Shown: positions 1 through 9,443, numbered from the stretch's first letter. The stretch: 64,000 nucleotides of DNA from Spirosoma foliorum (GCF_014117325.1 NZ_CP059732.1:4725001-4789000); one strand, 5' to 3'. Notes: a model not told the origin generated them from the letters alone. A program made the numbers and translations.

Positions 1-289
1 ACATAGTATAACAAAATAGGATGAAATCGCTGGATTAAATACCTTTATGATAAGTCGGTTTGTGGCCTAACATAAGGTTAAAAATTAATTAATCTAACTT
101 TTAAAGGGGAAAGTGTTGACTATCTAAAAAAGGAAATTGCCAATAAAGGTACTCTATTAGTAACCAACTATTACATTTCGGGTTTATATTATGTATAGCT
201 CTGGTATATATCTGTTTATTCATTTTACTAAACATATTTATATATTTTATATTTATATTAGCTTACTTAATTTTCTAAAGTAAACGATT
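1..289. other. AT-rich leading region, no gene seen
   Basis: Strongly AT-rich sequence with many short poly-T/A and TATA-like stretches. No reading frame with coding character is visible on either strand. It probably includes the promoter of the small gene that starts at 290, but no clear -33/-7 element can be assigned. Confidence 0.4.
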
Positions 290-472
290 ATGAATCAGAT
301 AGTAACCCGACTCTCCGTTGCAGATGTAGAAAAATTACTCGTACATCCGGAAGCTTTCACAGTGCAGGCTATCATTGGAATAGTCAAACTGCTTGAGAAA
401 TCCCCGATGGAGGTTTTTGAATTAGTTTTCAATGAATTGGAAGAGAGAGGACTTTGTGAATTCGAAAAATAA
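290..472 (+). CDS. Small helical protein of unknown function
   Basis: A 60-codon ATG-initiated frame. The product is acidic and predicted largely helical (SVADVEKLLVHPEAF, then a hydrophobic IIGIVKLL stretch and an acidic EELEERG tail). There is no signal peptide and no recognisable motif. A strong stem-loop begins immediately after the stop codon (474-517), which supports a real transcript ending here. I do not recognise a family. It stands alone, about 470 bp from the end of the converging uvrA-like gene, and no operon partner is visible. Confidence 0.45.
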   Translation: MNQIVTRLSVADVEKLLVHPEAFTVQAIIGIVKLLEKSPMEVFELVFNELEERGLCEFEK

Positions 473-473
473 T

Positions 474-517
474 TTACCTTCCAAGGCCACTTATTTCCGA
501 ATGGCCTTGAAAGGTAA
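474..517 (+). terminator. Stem-loop after the 60-aa gene
   Basis: Inverted repeat with 16-nt arms (474-489 and 502-517; 15 of 16 positions complementary) around a 12-nt loop. It starts one base after the stop codon at 472. No long T-run follows, so it may be a terminator or an mRNA-stabilising hairpin. Confidence 0.6.
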
Positions 518-538
518 CAAACCAGGCTTTAATGATGA

Positions 539-658
539 GAACACTTAAATTGCCTTGATGCTATTGATGAAAAATTAGGTTCAGAGTCAAACGAGGCTTT
601 GAGTAGTTTTCTAGTATCAGTCGTTCAATTAAACCTTGACAGGTTTTATAAACGCTGA
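539..658 (+). pseudogene. Possible 3' remnant of a small gene
   Basis: An open frame of about 39 codons ending at TGA 656-658 has coding-like composition (reads ...LDAIDEKLGSESNEALSSFL..., ending NLDRFYKR). It has no start codon: a TGA lies directly upstream in frame. This may be the tail of a degraded gene or chance. No family recognised. Confidence 0.2.
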
Positions 659-946
659 ACAATTAAAATGAACGGGTTTATTGAACGCAAAAAAGCCAGT
701 TTTCGGCTCTTCCCCTCTTACTTGACTCGATTACCGTTCATTTAAACGTCACTTATTGCTATTTAACGAACTACTTAATTGCGTGTAAATTAATTGGTTG
801 ATTTTAAGTTGGACGTACAGAACCCCGCCCACGAAACCCTCCCTATGTTTTCAGGATAAGACATCACAATCATTTTTACGAAGTCGTTGGCAATTCGTCA
901 ACAGGGGGAAACAACATCCGTTTCATCAACGTACCTAGAAGATGAC
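659..946. other. Intergenic region downstream of uvrA-like gene
   Basis: No gene seen. The region receives transcription from the small genes on the plus strand and from the uvrA-like gene on the minus strand. Only a weak GCC/GGC stem with an A-rich flank is visible near 690-712, and it is not a convincing terminator. Confidence 0.35.
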
Positions 947-2872
947 TCAATTTTTATCGGTTATCAACTCGTTCAAATAGGGGGCCGTTCGGCTGTTAGG
1001 ATGCAACGCTACGTCGGCTGGTTGGCCCTGTACCACGATTTGCCCTCCCTCATCGCCAGCACCGGGGCCCATATCGATCACCCAGTCGCTGGCGGCTACC
1101 ACCCGCATGGTATGCTCAACGAGTATGACGGTATTGCCCGACTCCACTAACCCGTTGAGCTGAATCAATAATTTTTCTACATCAGCCGGGTGCAGACCGG
1201 TGGTAGGCTCATCGAGTACATACAGGTAAGATCCATTACTAGCGCGCTGTAATTCAGTCGCTAGCTTAATCCGCTGGGCTTCTCCGCCGGACAATTCAGT
1301 TGCCGGCTGACCTAATCGCAGATAGCCTAGCCCCACCTCACGCAAAGTTGTCAACGAACGGAGTATAGCGGGCTCATCCTTGAAAAATAATACAGCCGCA
1401 TCCACAGTTAGATCGAGTACCTCCGCAATGGTTTTGTTCCGGTACTGGATGGCGAGTGTTTGCGCATTATAACGCGCACCGTGGCAAACCGGGCAGGGCG
1501 TGTAGACGCTGGGTAAAAACAGGAGTTCAACCATCACAAAGCCTTCGCCTTGGCAGTGTTCACAACGGCCTTTGGCCACATTGAACGAAAACTGGCCCGC
1601 ATCATAACCCTGTTGCCGGGCGGCAGGGGTTGCCGCAAATAACTTCCGCACTGAATCAAATAAGCCCGTGTAGGTGGCCATGTTCGAGCGGGGCGTTCGG
1701 CCAATTGGCTTTTGATCGACTACGACCAGACGTTTTATACGCTCCATACCATCCACGAGTCGACCGCCCTGGGTCGTCGGTACCGCTTCCAGACTCGTTT
1801 CGTCTTCGGTCAGTGCTTGACCCAGATAAGCGGCCATCAATTCGACCAGTACCTGGCTGATCAGGCTCGACTTGCCTGATCCCGATACCCCCGTAACGGT
1901 CGTTAGGACACCCAGCGGCAGCGATACGTCCAGCGCCTGTAAATTGTTTCGGCTTACCTGGGCCAATTGCAGCCAGCCCGTTGGGGTTCGGACCTGACGC
2001 CTGGTAGGAGCGCGCTGTTGAGGAAACAAATAAGGGCGCGTTTGGGAAAGGCAAACATCGGCTAAACCAGCTGGTGGACCGCTGTAGAGGATTTGCCCAC
2101 CCTGTTCCCCAGCAGCCGGTCCTACATCGACCAGCCAATCGGCTTTCCGAATAACATCCAGATTATGTTCAACAACAAATAAGGAATTACCCGCCCGCTT
2201 TAAACCCGCCATAGCGTCTAACAGAGCTTCAGTGTCGGACGGATGTAACCCGGCCGAGGGCTCATCGAGCACATAGACGACACCGAACAAATTCGAATAC
2301 AATTGGGTGGCCAGTCGCAGCCGCTGAAGTTCACCGGGCGATAAGGTGGGCGTACTACGTTCCAGTGATAAATACCCCAGACCCAGTTGAAGCAGGACCT
2401 CAAGCCGAGCTACCAGATCCTGACTAATTCGAAGCCGGACTTCTGCCTGCTCTGGGGGAATTTTCTGTGACGGATCTTTCTTCATACTACTGCCTTCAGC
2501 ATAGGGTTGGAGTAGGGCGCTCAATTGCTTCAGGGGCAATTCGGAGAGGTCAGCAATAGTGAGCCCGGCAAACTTAACCCGCAACGATTCAGGACGCAGC
2601 TGTTTCCCCAGGCAAAGCGGACAGCGGGTCTGGAGCATAAACGCCTGTACCCGCTTTTTCATTAATTGACTTTGTGTCGTGGCAAAGGTATGAAATACAT
2701 GCCGACGGGCGCTACTGAAGGTGCCCATGTAGTTGGGCGGCTCCTGCCGTTTGAGGGCACGCCGGGTTTGTTCCGGCGAATAGCCTGGGTAGACCGGCAC
2801 CACGGGCTGTTCATCGGTAAACAAAATCCAGTCCCGTTGTGTCTGAGGCAACTCGTGCCAGGGACGATCCAC
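947..2872 (-). CDS. uvrA: UvrA-family ABC ATPase, C-terminal part (frame-broken)
   Basis: Carries most of a UvrA-like tandem ABC ATPase. It holds the first signature (LSPGELQRLRLA), the following Walker B (VYVLDEPSAGLHP), the second Walker A (GVSGSGKSSLISQ), the CxxC...CxxC zinc module (CEHCQGEGF...CPVCHGARYN), the second signature (LSGGEAQRIKLA) and the second Walker B (YVLDEPTTGLHP). Proteins of this family scan DNA for bulky lesions. The whole gene would be about 843 aa, shorter than canonical UvrA (~940), which fits the UvrA-like subgroup that lacks much of the UvrB-binding region and is often linked to drug self-resistance. The reading frame is open upstream of the listed ATG (2872) to about 2950, where it meets the frame of the N-terminal part. 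The real product therefore needs both frames. Confidence 0.85.
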   Translation of the reverse strand: MDRPWHELPQTQRDWILFTDEQPVVPVYPGYSPEQTRRALKRQEPPNYMGTFSSARRHVFHTFATTQSQLMKKRVQAFMLQTRCPLCLGKQLRPESLRVKFAGLTIADLSELPLKQLSALLQPYAEGSSMKKDPSQKIPPEQAEVRLRISQDLVARLEVLLQLGLGYLSLERSTPTLSPGELQRLRLATQLYSNLFGVVYVLDEPSAGLHPSDTEALLDAMAGLKRAGNSLFVVEHNLDVIRKADWLVDVGPAAGEQGGQILYSGPPAGLADVCLSQTRPYLFPQQRAPTRRQVRTPTGWLQLAQVSRNNLQALDVSLPLGVLTTVTGVSGSGKSSLISQVLVELMAAYLGQALTEDETSLEAVPTTQGGRLVDGMERIKRLVVVDQKPIGRTPRSNMATYTGLFDSVRKLFAATPAARQQGYDAGQFSFNVAKGRCEHCQGEGFVMVELLFLPSVYTPCPVCHGARYNAQTLAIQYRNKTIAEVLDLTVDAAVLFFKDEPAILRSLTTLREVGLGYLRLGQPATELSGGEAQRIKLATELQRASNGSYLYVLDEPTTGLHPADVEKLLIQLNGLVESGNTVILVEHTMRVVAASDWVIDMGPGAGDEGGQIVVQGQPADVALHPNSRTAPYLNELITDKN

Positions 2873-2873
2873 A

Positions 2874-3473
2874 TCATACCCAAGGGAAACGAGAATGTCC
2901 CGCTGGTTTTGCCCGCCCCAGGCCTGGGGCCAGGCGGCAATCGCCCGCTGGCGAAGGATCAGGGACCATGGAGGTTTCCGTCACTTCATAGACACTCCCC
3001 AGGCCATGGCAGGTGGGACAGGCTCCTTCGGGCGTATTGGGAGAAAACGATTCTGCATACAGAATGCCTTGTCCCGGCGGGTAGTCACCGGCCCTGGAAT
3101 AGAGCATACGTACCAGGTTTGACAGTGTCGTGACACTCCCTACCGACGATCGGGTCGTTGGCGTTCCCCGCTGCTGTTGTAAGGCAACGGCCGGGGGTAA
3201 GCCGTCAATGGAATCCACTTCGGGGACGGCCATCTGGTGAAATAGTCGCCGGGCATAGGGCGAGACCGATTCTAAATACCGCCGTTGGGCCTCAGCGTAG
3301 AGCGTGCCAAAGGCCAGGGACGATTTTCCGGAGCCTGAAACGCCGGTGAAGACCACCAGCGCGTCACGGGGAATGTCCAGATCGACGTTTTTGAGGTTGT
3401 GTTGCCGAGCCCCGCGGACGCGAATGAGGCTGGAATCAGATTCCTGTCCAGCCTGCGAATTTATTTTGCTCAT
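2874..3473 (-). CDS. uvrA: UvrA-family ABC ATPase, N-terminal part (frame-broken)
   Basis: N-terminal section of the same uvrA-like gene. It has Walker A (GVSGSGKSSLAFGTLYAE), the family block YLESVSPYARR, and the first zinc-finger CPTCHG. I chose ATG 3473 (MSKINSQ). An in-frame ATG at 3560 would add 29 residues encoded by a palindrome and is unlikely. The frame is lost near 2952-2956: family-like sequence continues in the next frame as RQRAIAAWPQAWGG. Placing a second copy of the 5-base unit CTTCG (coding strand) there would restore a continuous product (DPSLRQRAIAAW), so loss of one copy of a 5-bp direct repeat is a simple explanation. After the break the listed frame reads unrelated residues to 2874. 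As assembled the protein should be inactive. Confidence 0.85.
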   Translation of the reverse strand: MSKINSQAGQESDSSLIRVRGARQHNLKNVDLDIPRDALVVFTGVSGSGKSSLAFGTLYAEAQRRYLESVSPYARRLFHQMAVPEVDSIDGLPPAVALQQQRGTPTTRSSVGSVTTLSNLVRMLYSRAGDYPPGQGILYAESFSPNTPEGACPTCHGLGSVYEVTETSMVPDPSPAGDCRLAPGLGRAKPAGHSRFPWV

Positions 3474-3537
3474 AATGTATACGGGGTTAGCGACAAACTT
3501 CTGCCGAACCAATGGTGCGGCAAAAAGGCCAGGTTGT

Positions 3538-3597
3538 CCTAGCCTGATATAGGTTGGCAAATTTTAGGTCTTAATTGCCAACCTATATCAGGCTAGG
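3538..3597. repeat. Perfect 23-bp inverted repeat upstream of uvrA
   Basis: Arms 3538-3560 and 3575-3597 are exact reverse complements (23 bp) around a 14-nt AT-rich loop. It lies 65 bp upstream of the preferred uvrA start, so it falls in the promoter or leader. There is no T-run. It could be a regulator site, an RNA hairpin or a small palindromic mobile element. Confidence 0.85.
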
Positions 3598-4005
3598 CGA
3601 GTTTGCTGTAGAACAGAAAGAAGTTGACCATACGCTACAAGTTTCGACGGAAAATGACCGCGTCAGTGGTCAGATGGATTGCTGACGTTGGTAACTTTTC
3701 GGAAAGCTCAGCCGAATGTACATTGACGCTATTGAGCCTACCGTTGTGCTGAAATTGAAAAGCAGGATTTTTACTTTCTCAATACGAATATTCCCAAACT
3801 CGATGTAGAGCATTCGTGTAGTTTCGTCCAATAAAAGGCAGGTTGTTTCAACTAATTGAACAAGTACTAATCTTCTATGTTAGAACTTGAATGAATGGTG
3901 ATTGTTTAATTGGATCGTTCAGTTAAACGCCGGAATCGGACTGGAAGCGAATCCACAATTTTTACTACTGTCCAACTTAATCAAGAGCATATGCATATGG
4001 AGTGG
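3598..4005. other. Intergenic region, no gene seen
   Basis: About 400 bp between the uvrA upstream palindrome and the end of the sensor kinase. No convincing coding frame, RNA gene or repeat was found. Confidence 0.4.
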
Positions 4006-6855
4006 CTAGCCTTTCAATAAGGTGAATGTCACAGTTGTTCCCTCATGTTCAACGCTATCGATTCGTATTGTACCTCCGTGTAGTTCCACAAACTCGCGAA
4101 CAATCACTAACCCTAAACCCGACCCATGAATATTCACCACATTCTTCGCGCGAAAGAACGTCTGGAATAAGTGAGCTTGCTCCTCGGCCGGAATACCAAT
4201 TCCCTGATCAATAACCGATATAACCAGTTGTGCCCCAAAACGGATCAGTAACTTCGGGTTACTTTGGGAGAACTTAAAGGCGTTTGACAGTAAATTAACC
4301 AGTACGTGGCTGATTAACTTCTGATCCACAGAGACCCGTTCGGGTTCCCCTTCAATCAATACATCTACGACCCGATTATCTTTACGATCCGCGAAATGCG
4401 TTTCGATCACTCGATTCGTTAAGGCAACCAGATCAACCGGTTCAGGATGAAAGGGAATTCGTCCAACGTCAATCTTGCCAATCGTCAGGATATCAGTTAA
4501 TAACTCGCTAAAGTTGGCAATCTCCCGTTCGATGGTTTCCAGATGTCGGCTAACGGCTGGGGGCGGACCTTGGATCGATCGCTCTAAGTGCATACGGATC
4601 AGATCGACGCTCGATTGAATAGTTGCCAGGGGTGTCCGGAATTCGTGGGAAGCGGTTGCGACAAACTGGGATTTGAGCTTGTTTAACTCCTGCTCCCGGA
4701 TCAGCGATTGCTGAAGAACCAGTTCCTTTTCTTTCATATCCGTAATATCACTGGCAATACCAATGCACCGCAGGGGAATACCCCCCCTGTCTTTCATCAC
4801 AAAACTGCGAACATTGAGCCAACGAATCAGGCCGTCCCCTCCCTGAACTCGGTACTGAGCGGGAATTTCCTCCCCCTGGCGATACCGTTCGAATGCCGCT
4901 TCTACCATCGGACGGTCTTCGGGGATAACCGCGTTCAGGAACGAGTAAGGATCGTCGTAGAGACGTTGGGATGTAATGCCAAAAACGCGTTCATAGGCCG
5001 GATTGATATATAACAATTGAAAGGGATTCGCCGACTGAATCCAGAAAACTTCATCCACGTTTTCGGCAATCTCTCGAAACCGCTGTTCGCTTTCCCTTAG
5101 GGCATCTTCGGCCTTTTTTCGCTCAGTAATATCCCGGGCTGACGAATAGATCAGTTTCTCATACCGTTTGGCGCGCCATTGGATCAGGCGATAACTACCG
5201 TCTTTGTGCTGGTACCGGTTTACAAAACCGTCGATGACGGGCGTCTGGTAGGTTTGTAACGAGTCGTCGCGGTCGTCGGGGTGAATAAAATCGAGAAAGT
5301 AATGCCCCTCAATTTCTTCCGCCAGATAGCCCAACGTTTCGGTCCAGGCCTGATTTACTTTTAAAAAATGCCCGTCCAGGCTGGTAATGCAATGGAGGTC
5401 AAGCGCCCGTTCAAAGAAGATCTTTAGCTCACGACTCGTTTTTTCAGCCTTTTCTTCGGCGGCTTTCAAGGCCGAAATATCTGTTGCCGTCCCGACGTAT
5501 CCTGTCACCGTTCCGCCCTCATCCTTTAAGGTGCTGGCCGTCATAAAAACCGGGATACGTTGGCCTCTTTTACCCAGGATTAAGCATTCGATGTGAAAAA
5601 AGCCATCCGTTTCCAACGCCGTTTTAAGTAGTTCGGATGTGGGGAGATCCGAAGAAGGCTGGTAGGAAACGAGGGGTACAGGATTTTCGGGTGGGCCAGG
5701 TTCAATCTGAACGACGCAACCGATCAACTCTTCGGGTTTATAGCCTAACAACTGTTCGATCGCCCGGTTCGTCGTTCGAACAATCCCGTTGATATCCGTT
5801 GAAATGATCGCCTGACCGGCATGTTCCAGAATTGCATTTTGCCAGGCCGACAGTTGCCCGATCGTAAGCGTACGCTCCGCAACATGCTGCTCTAAAGTTT
5901 CGGTCTGGGCCTGTAGTTGCTGCTCGGTTCGTTTCAGTTGCGAGATATCCTGTACGCATAATAGGACTCGTTCCCCGATTGAAACCATGGATAGATTACA
6001 CCAAATCTGCTCGTGTTCAACGGTTACCTGCCATTGTAAATGGAGAGGTTGGCCGGTTTGTTGAACCGTTTTTAATCGGTCGAACAGGCCAGTTGTAACG
6101 GCTGTTGAAAACAGGGTATTGAGTGTATTGCCGGTCATCTGTTCGACGCTCCGTCCAGCAATAACGGCGTTGGCGACATTGGTGAAAACATACTTGAAAT
6201 CAGTCAGTTCACCGTTCGAATAAACTGGTTCGAAAAGGGTCAACCCGGCCGGACAGCTACTGACGACGGCTTGTAATAGCGCATTCGTATCGTTTAGCAA
6301 CTGATTGGCCTGGCTTAGCAAGGTCTGACTCCGACGCAGTTTCAGGAGCGATACAACCTGCTGGGCCAACGATTTAAGGGATGTGGCCTGTTGATCGGAG
6401 AGGTGCCGTGGCTGATGATCAATCACACATAAGGTACCCAGTGCCTGTCCAGCCTCATCAACCAGCGGGACACCCGCGTAAAAGATAACAGGCGGGTCGC
6501 TTAACGTCAGTGGGTTTTGGGCGAAGCGTTCATCCACACGGGCATCCATCACCTCCATAAGCAGGGTTGGCGTTTGAATGGCGTGCGCACAGAATGAATA
6601 TTGCCGGGGCGTCTCCTTGAGGGTAAAACCTTGGGCTGCTTTAAACCACTGACGCTCAGTATCCAAAAAAGTAATCAGTGAAATGGGCGTTTGACAGATA
6701 TGGGCAGCTATTTGGGTTATAGCGTCATATTCCGCTTCTGGTAAGCTATCGAGAATAGTATAGCTCATGAGCGCCTGTAAGCGCTGCTGCTCGGTTTCTG
6801 ATATAGTCATAAAACGGTAGGTTTCAGCATGGTCAAGGAGCCATGCTGTTGTCAT
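4006..6855 (-). CDS. GAF/multi-PAS sensor histidine kinase
   Basis: A 949-residue soluble kinase with no transmembrane segment, so it probably senses a cytoplasmic signal. The N-terminal ~175 residues form a GAF domain (FLDTERQWFKAAQGF, FCAHAIQ, GTLCVIDHQPR). About four PAS/PAC units follow to roughly residue 715, with PAC tails such as GTATDISALKAAEEKA and SARDITERKKAEDA. A HisKA dimerisation domain carries phospho-accepting His737 (SHEFRTPLATIQ), and a HATPase domain has N, G1 and G2 boxes (NLLSNAFKFS, DQGIGIP, GSGLGLVI). There is no receiver in this protein. It starts 9 bp after the receiver-kinase gene at 6865, so the two are almost certainly co-transcribed and may form a phosphorelay. 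A start at 6810 (MTISETEQQR) is also possible. Confidence 0.9.
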   Translation of the reverse strand: MTTAWLLDHAETYRFMTISETEQQRLQALMSYTILDSLPEAEYDAITQIAAHICQTPISLITFLDTERQWFKAAQGFTLKETPRQYSFCAHAIQTPTLLMEVMDARVDERFAQNPLTLSDPPVIFYAGVPLVDEAGQALGTLCVIDHQPRHLSDQQATSLKSLAQQVVSLLKLRRSQTLLSQANQLLNDTNALLQAVVSSCPAGLTLFEPVYSNGELTDFKYVFTNVANAVIAGRSVEQMTGNTLNTLFSTAVTTGLFDRLKTVQQTGQPLHLQWQVTVEHEQIWCNLSMVSIGERVLLCVQDISQLKRTEQQLQAQTETLEQHVAERTLTIGQLSAWQNAILEHAGQAIISTDINGIVRTTNRAIEQLLGYKPEELIGCVVQIEPGPPENPVPLVSYQPSSDLPTSELLKTALETDGFFHIECLILGKRGQRIPVFMTASTLKDEGGTVTGYVGTATDISALKAAEEKAEKTSRELKIFFERALDLHCITSLDGHFLKVNQAWTETLGYLAEEIEGHYFLDFIHPDDRDDSLQTYQTPVIDGFVNRYQHKDGSYRLIQWRAKRYEKLIYSSARDITERKKAEDALRESEQRFREIAENVDEVFWIQSANPFQLLYINPAYERVFGITSQRLYDDPYSFLNAVIPEDRPMVEAAFERYRQGEEIPAQYRVQGGDGLIRWLNVRSFVMKDRGGIPLRCIGIASDITDMKEKELVLQQSLIREQELNKLKSQFVATASHEFRTPLATIQSSVDLIRMHLERSIQGPPPAVSRHLETIEREIANFSELLTDILTIGKIDVGRIPFHPEPVDLVALTNRVIETHFADRKDNRVVDVLIEGEPERVSVDQKLISHVLVNLLSNAFKFSQSNPKLLIRFGAQLVISVIDQGIGIPAEEQAHLFQTFFRAKNVVNIHGSGLGLVIVREFVELHGGTIRIDSVEHEGTTVTFTLLKG

Positions 6856-6864
6856 CTTTGGGGC

Positions 6865-7986
6865 TTATGCAGATTTAGTCAGTGAACGAACACGATCCAT
6901 CAGTGGAAGCTGGAGCGTCACTTTCGTAAGGCCCTCTGGCTTACTCTCAATCTGTAAGTGCCCCTGGTTCATCTCGATTAGGGTTTTGACGATGAACAAG
7001 CCCAGCCCCGAACCCTGCTGCTCGTAATACTTGCGGTCAAACTGAGTGTAAGGAGCAATCCGGAGAATATCGCCGGATTTAAACGCTCGTCCCCAATTGG
7101 TAATGGTTAGCTGGTAGCACTCATCCCTAATCTGCCCCGATACACAAACGTCACGACCTGTGTCCGAAAACTTAATCGCATTGTCTATCAACTCCTCCAG
7201 TATCTTGGTCAGGCTGTGGGGCGGTAAGCGTAGATGGGCCATTTCAGTAGCAATACGGATGGTTGCAGGCTGTTCATGCTCTTTCTCAATCGTTTGTTTA
7301 ACCTGTTCAACAAGCGCATCGAACACATAGGCGTTGCCCTGGCTTAGTGCGTCGTATTCTGCTGAACCATGCGGGCGGATCAGTAAATTAGTGAGACGTT
7401 CATTGTCGAGGGTTCTTTTAAGCCGTAAGCAACACGTCATCATCTGGTCCAGCATAGACTCCATCTCGGAGGAGTCGAGTATAGAGTGATCTTCCTTTAA
7501 TAGGCCGATACAGCCCATAATCCCGGCTAAGGGTGTGTTATGCTCATGAATCGCGACCCGACCCAGGTTAGTAAGATAGTCGGTCAACTGGCCCTGTAAT
7601 TGGTTGTGGCGAATCTGCTCTCGCTTCAACCGGGTTTCGATGGATTTTAGTAAGTCTTTACTCGTAAATGGTTTGACGAGGTAGTCATCAGCGCCTAAGA
7701 CCATACCCTGGCGGAGGTCATCAGGTTCGGCTCTGGCCGTGAGAAAAATGAAGGGTATGTGACGCAGCGAATGGTGAGCGCGAATGGACTCCAGTACCTG
7801 ATAACCGTTCATTCCGGGCATCATGACATCGCAAAGTATCAAATCGGGTTGTGCTTGAATGGCTCGGTTTATGCCTTCATGGCCATCGGGGGCTGTATCG
7901 ACAATAAAGCCTTGTAGCGTAAGCAGTTCGGCTACGTTCTCACGAATAGATGACTCATCTTCGATGACTAATACCTGCGTTTTCAT
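6865..7986 (-). CDS. Receiver-histidine kinase fusion
   Basis: 373 residues. An N-terminal receiver domain (about 1-120) has the acidic pair ED, phospho-acceptor Asp53 (LILCDVMMPG), the conserved Thr (FLTAR) and Lys (VKPF). A divergent kinase core follows, whose H-box region reads AIHEHNTPLAGI (His147/His149), then a HATPase domain (ELIDNAIKFS, a weak G1, and GSGLGLFIVKT). Receiver-first kinases are typical intermediates in branched relays. It lies directly upstream of the GAF/PAS kinase at 4006-6855 with 9 bp between them, so it is a likely partner. The H-box is unusual (HEHNTP instead of HE[FLI]RTP), so autophosphorylation should not be assumed. Confidence 0.85.
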   Translation of the reverse strand: MKTQVLVIEDESSIRENVAELLTLQGFIVDTAPDGHEGINRAIQAQPDLILCDVMMPGMNGYQVLESIRAHHSLRHIPFIFLTARAEPDDLRQGMVLGADDYLVKPFTSKDLLKSIETRLKREQIRHNQLQGQLTDYLTNLGRVAIHEHNTPLAGIMGCIGLLKEDHSILDSSEMESMLDQMMTCCLRLKRTLDNERLTNLLIRPHGSAEYDALSQGNAYVFDALVEQVKQTIEKEHEQPATIRIATEMAHLRLPPHSLTKILEELIDNAIKFSDTGRDVCVSGQIRDECYQLTITNWGRAFKSGDILRIAPYTQFDRKYYEQQGSGLGLFIVKTLIEMNQGHLQIESKPEGLTKVTLQLPLMDRVRSLTKSA

Positions 7987-8263
7987 GTTTGGTCAAAAGA
8001 GGGTACGATGGATTGGGTCGTTTGGGATTGCCTGGATCGAGGTGTCATGCTGAGCGTTTACCTGAAAAACACGTAGGGTCTTCTTAAATCGGCGAAGCCT
8101 CGCTTTATCAATAAAAATAATAGTACCCGCTATGCGTAGGGAGTTTGCCGTGATTATTCTAAAAAAATCGAATCAGAATAGAAAAAACGCTGCCTTAGCT
8201 TTGTTTCGGCCATTTGAGGTGGCTCATTTTCGTCACCATTCAACAGAATACGCCCACTAATAC
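7987..8263. other. Divergent intergenic region
   Basis: Spacer of 277 bp between the minus-strand receiver-kinase operon and the plus-strand gene at 8264. It should contain both promoters. It is AT-rich around 8105-8200. No specific operator or hairpin was identified. Confidence 0.35.
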
Positions 8264-8611
8264 ATGACTAAGATGGCGACTAATCCATTTATAAAGTATG
8301 TCAATAAGACGGTGAGTCGAACCGATTGGCAACGGGAAGTAGAAGCTTTGTATAACAACTATTATCTGATTTCTCTATTACTAGCTTCCCCGTCGACTGC
8401 ATCGGCCCATGAGGTTAGTAAGTTGCGACGTTTACAGTCAGCTTTGCTCAAAACTATTGAACAGTTTGTAGCCGAATTAGATCAGCAAACAAAGCAAACT
8501 CAATCCTCGTCGGCCATGGTCTGTTTGCTGAAAACTCATGTAACGGTCATGCAAAAGCTTAACGGTCAAATCGGTAATCTATTAAAGGAACAAGGGGCTG
8601 GTGTGAGTTAA
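8264..8611 (+). CDS. Hypothetical helical protein
   Basis: 115 residues from an ATG with coding-like composition. Two long amphipathic helices are predicted (about 22-75 and 85-110, e.g. HEVSKLRRLQSALLKTIEQF). There is no signal peptide, membrane segment or recognised motif. It lies between two signalling genes on the opposite strand (6865-7986 and 8679-9443), so a role beside them is possible but unproven. I do not recognise a family. Confidence 0.55.
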   Translation: MTKMATNPFIKYVNKTVSRTDWQREVEALYNNYYLISLLLASPSTASAHEVSKLRRLQSALLKTIEQFVAELDQQTKQTQSSSAMVCLLKTHVTVMQKLNGQIGNLLKEQGAGVS

Positions 8612-8678
8612 GGAGCACAAACAAGTTGTCCGTCTCAATGGTTGCGTTGGCTCATTCGATGCGTATCGGATGCCAACG

Positions 8679-9443
8679 TTAGTTGTTAGGCAAAGCCGTT
8701 TTCGGGCGGTGTTGTTGTCTAAAACGCAGGGGTGACACACCATTGGCTTCCTTGAAACTGAATGAGAAATAAGATAGGCTCCCAAAGCCACATCGGTCGG
8801 CAATCTGCTGAAGACTATAGTCGGTTTCTAACAGAAACACGGTAGCCCTACGAAAACGGTGGTCTTTTAGCAGTTCACTAAAGTTGCGTCGGAGGTATTT
8901 CTTTAGGTTCCGTTGCATCGCCGACAGACTCATGTTCATTTCCAACGATAATTTATCGGCGGTCAAGGATGGATTACTAGCCTGCTGCTCGAGTAGCTCG
9001 CTAAAGCGCTTAATGAACTGAATTTCGGTTTCCTGATGAGCGGCCGCCTGCTCTAATTGGTGCAAGACTAACTCAGTTTGTCCACGGGTGATATTATTAA
9101 CTTTTAGGAGTAGTTCTTTTTGCAGGAAGGGCTTGAACAAATAATCAACAGCGCCTGCTTCTAAGCCCAGAAGTTTGTCCTGTTCAGCTACTCGGGCAGT
9201 TATAAAAATAACCGGAATTGACCGGTAAAGAGCGTGTCTGTTTGTTGCCCGGATAAATGCAATGCCGTCCATGTTGGGCATCATGACATCGCACAGGATT
9301 AGATTGGGCCGAAAAGAGGGTAGTAATTCAAACGCCCTGATTCCATCTGGTGCGGTTTTAACTTCGTGATTACTTAATTCGAGCTGCTCACTGATATTTT
9401 CCCTTAACTGCAAGTCATCCTCGACTACTAATATCTTTGCCAT
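8679..9443 (-). CDS. AraC-type response regulator
   Basis: 254 residues. An N-terminal receiver (about 1-122) has acidic residues VVEDD, phospho-acceptor Asp in LILCDVMMPNMDG, Thr in FITAR, and Lys in FKPF. A linker with a helical segment leads to a C-terminal AraC/XylS helix-turn-helix pair (about 155-250; LSAMQRNLKKYLRRNFSELL and IADRCGFGSLSYFSFSFKEA). This is the layout seen when the output half of a Bacteroidota hybrid two-component protein is encoded separately, and it probably acts as a DNA-binding activator. No kinase is adjacent on the same strand. The receiver-kinase pair at 4006-7986 is the nearest candidate partner. Confidence 0.9.
   Translation of the reverse strand: MAKILVVEDDLQLRENISEQLELSNHEVKTAPDGIRAFELLPSFRPNLILCDVMMPNMDGIAFIRATNRHALYRSIPVIFITARVAEQDKLLGLEAGAVDYLFKPFLQKELLLKVNNITRGQTELVLHQLEQAAAHQETEIQFIKRFSELLEQQASNPSLTADKLSLEMNMSLSAMQRNLKKYLRRNFSELLKDHRFRRATVFLLETDYSLQQIADRCGFGSLSYFSFSFKEANGVSPLRFRQQHRPKTALPNN

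Noticed and set aside
887..1150. Plus-strand 87-codon frame
   Set aside because: Antisense to the end of the uvrA-like gene; no motif.
2666..3133. Plus-strand 155-codon frame opposite uvrA
   Set aside because: Shadow of the UvrA Walker and zinc region, composition follows the other strand.
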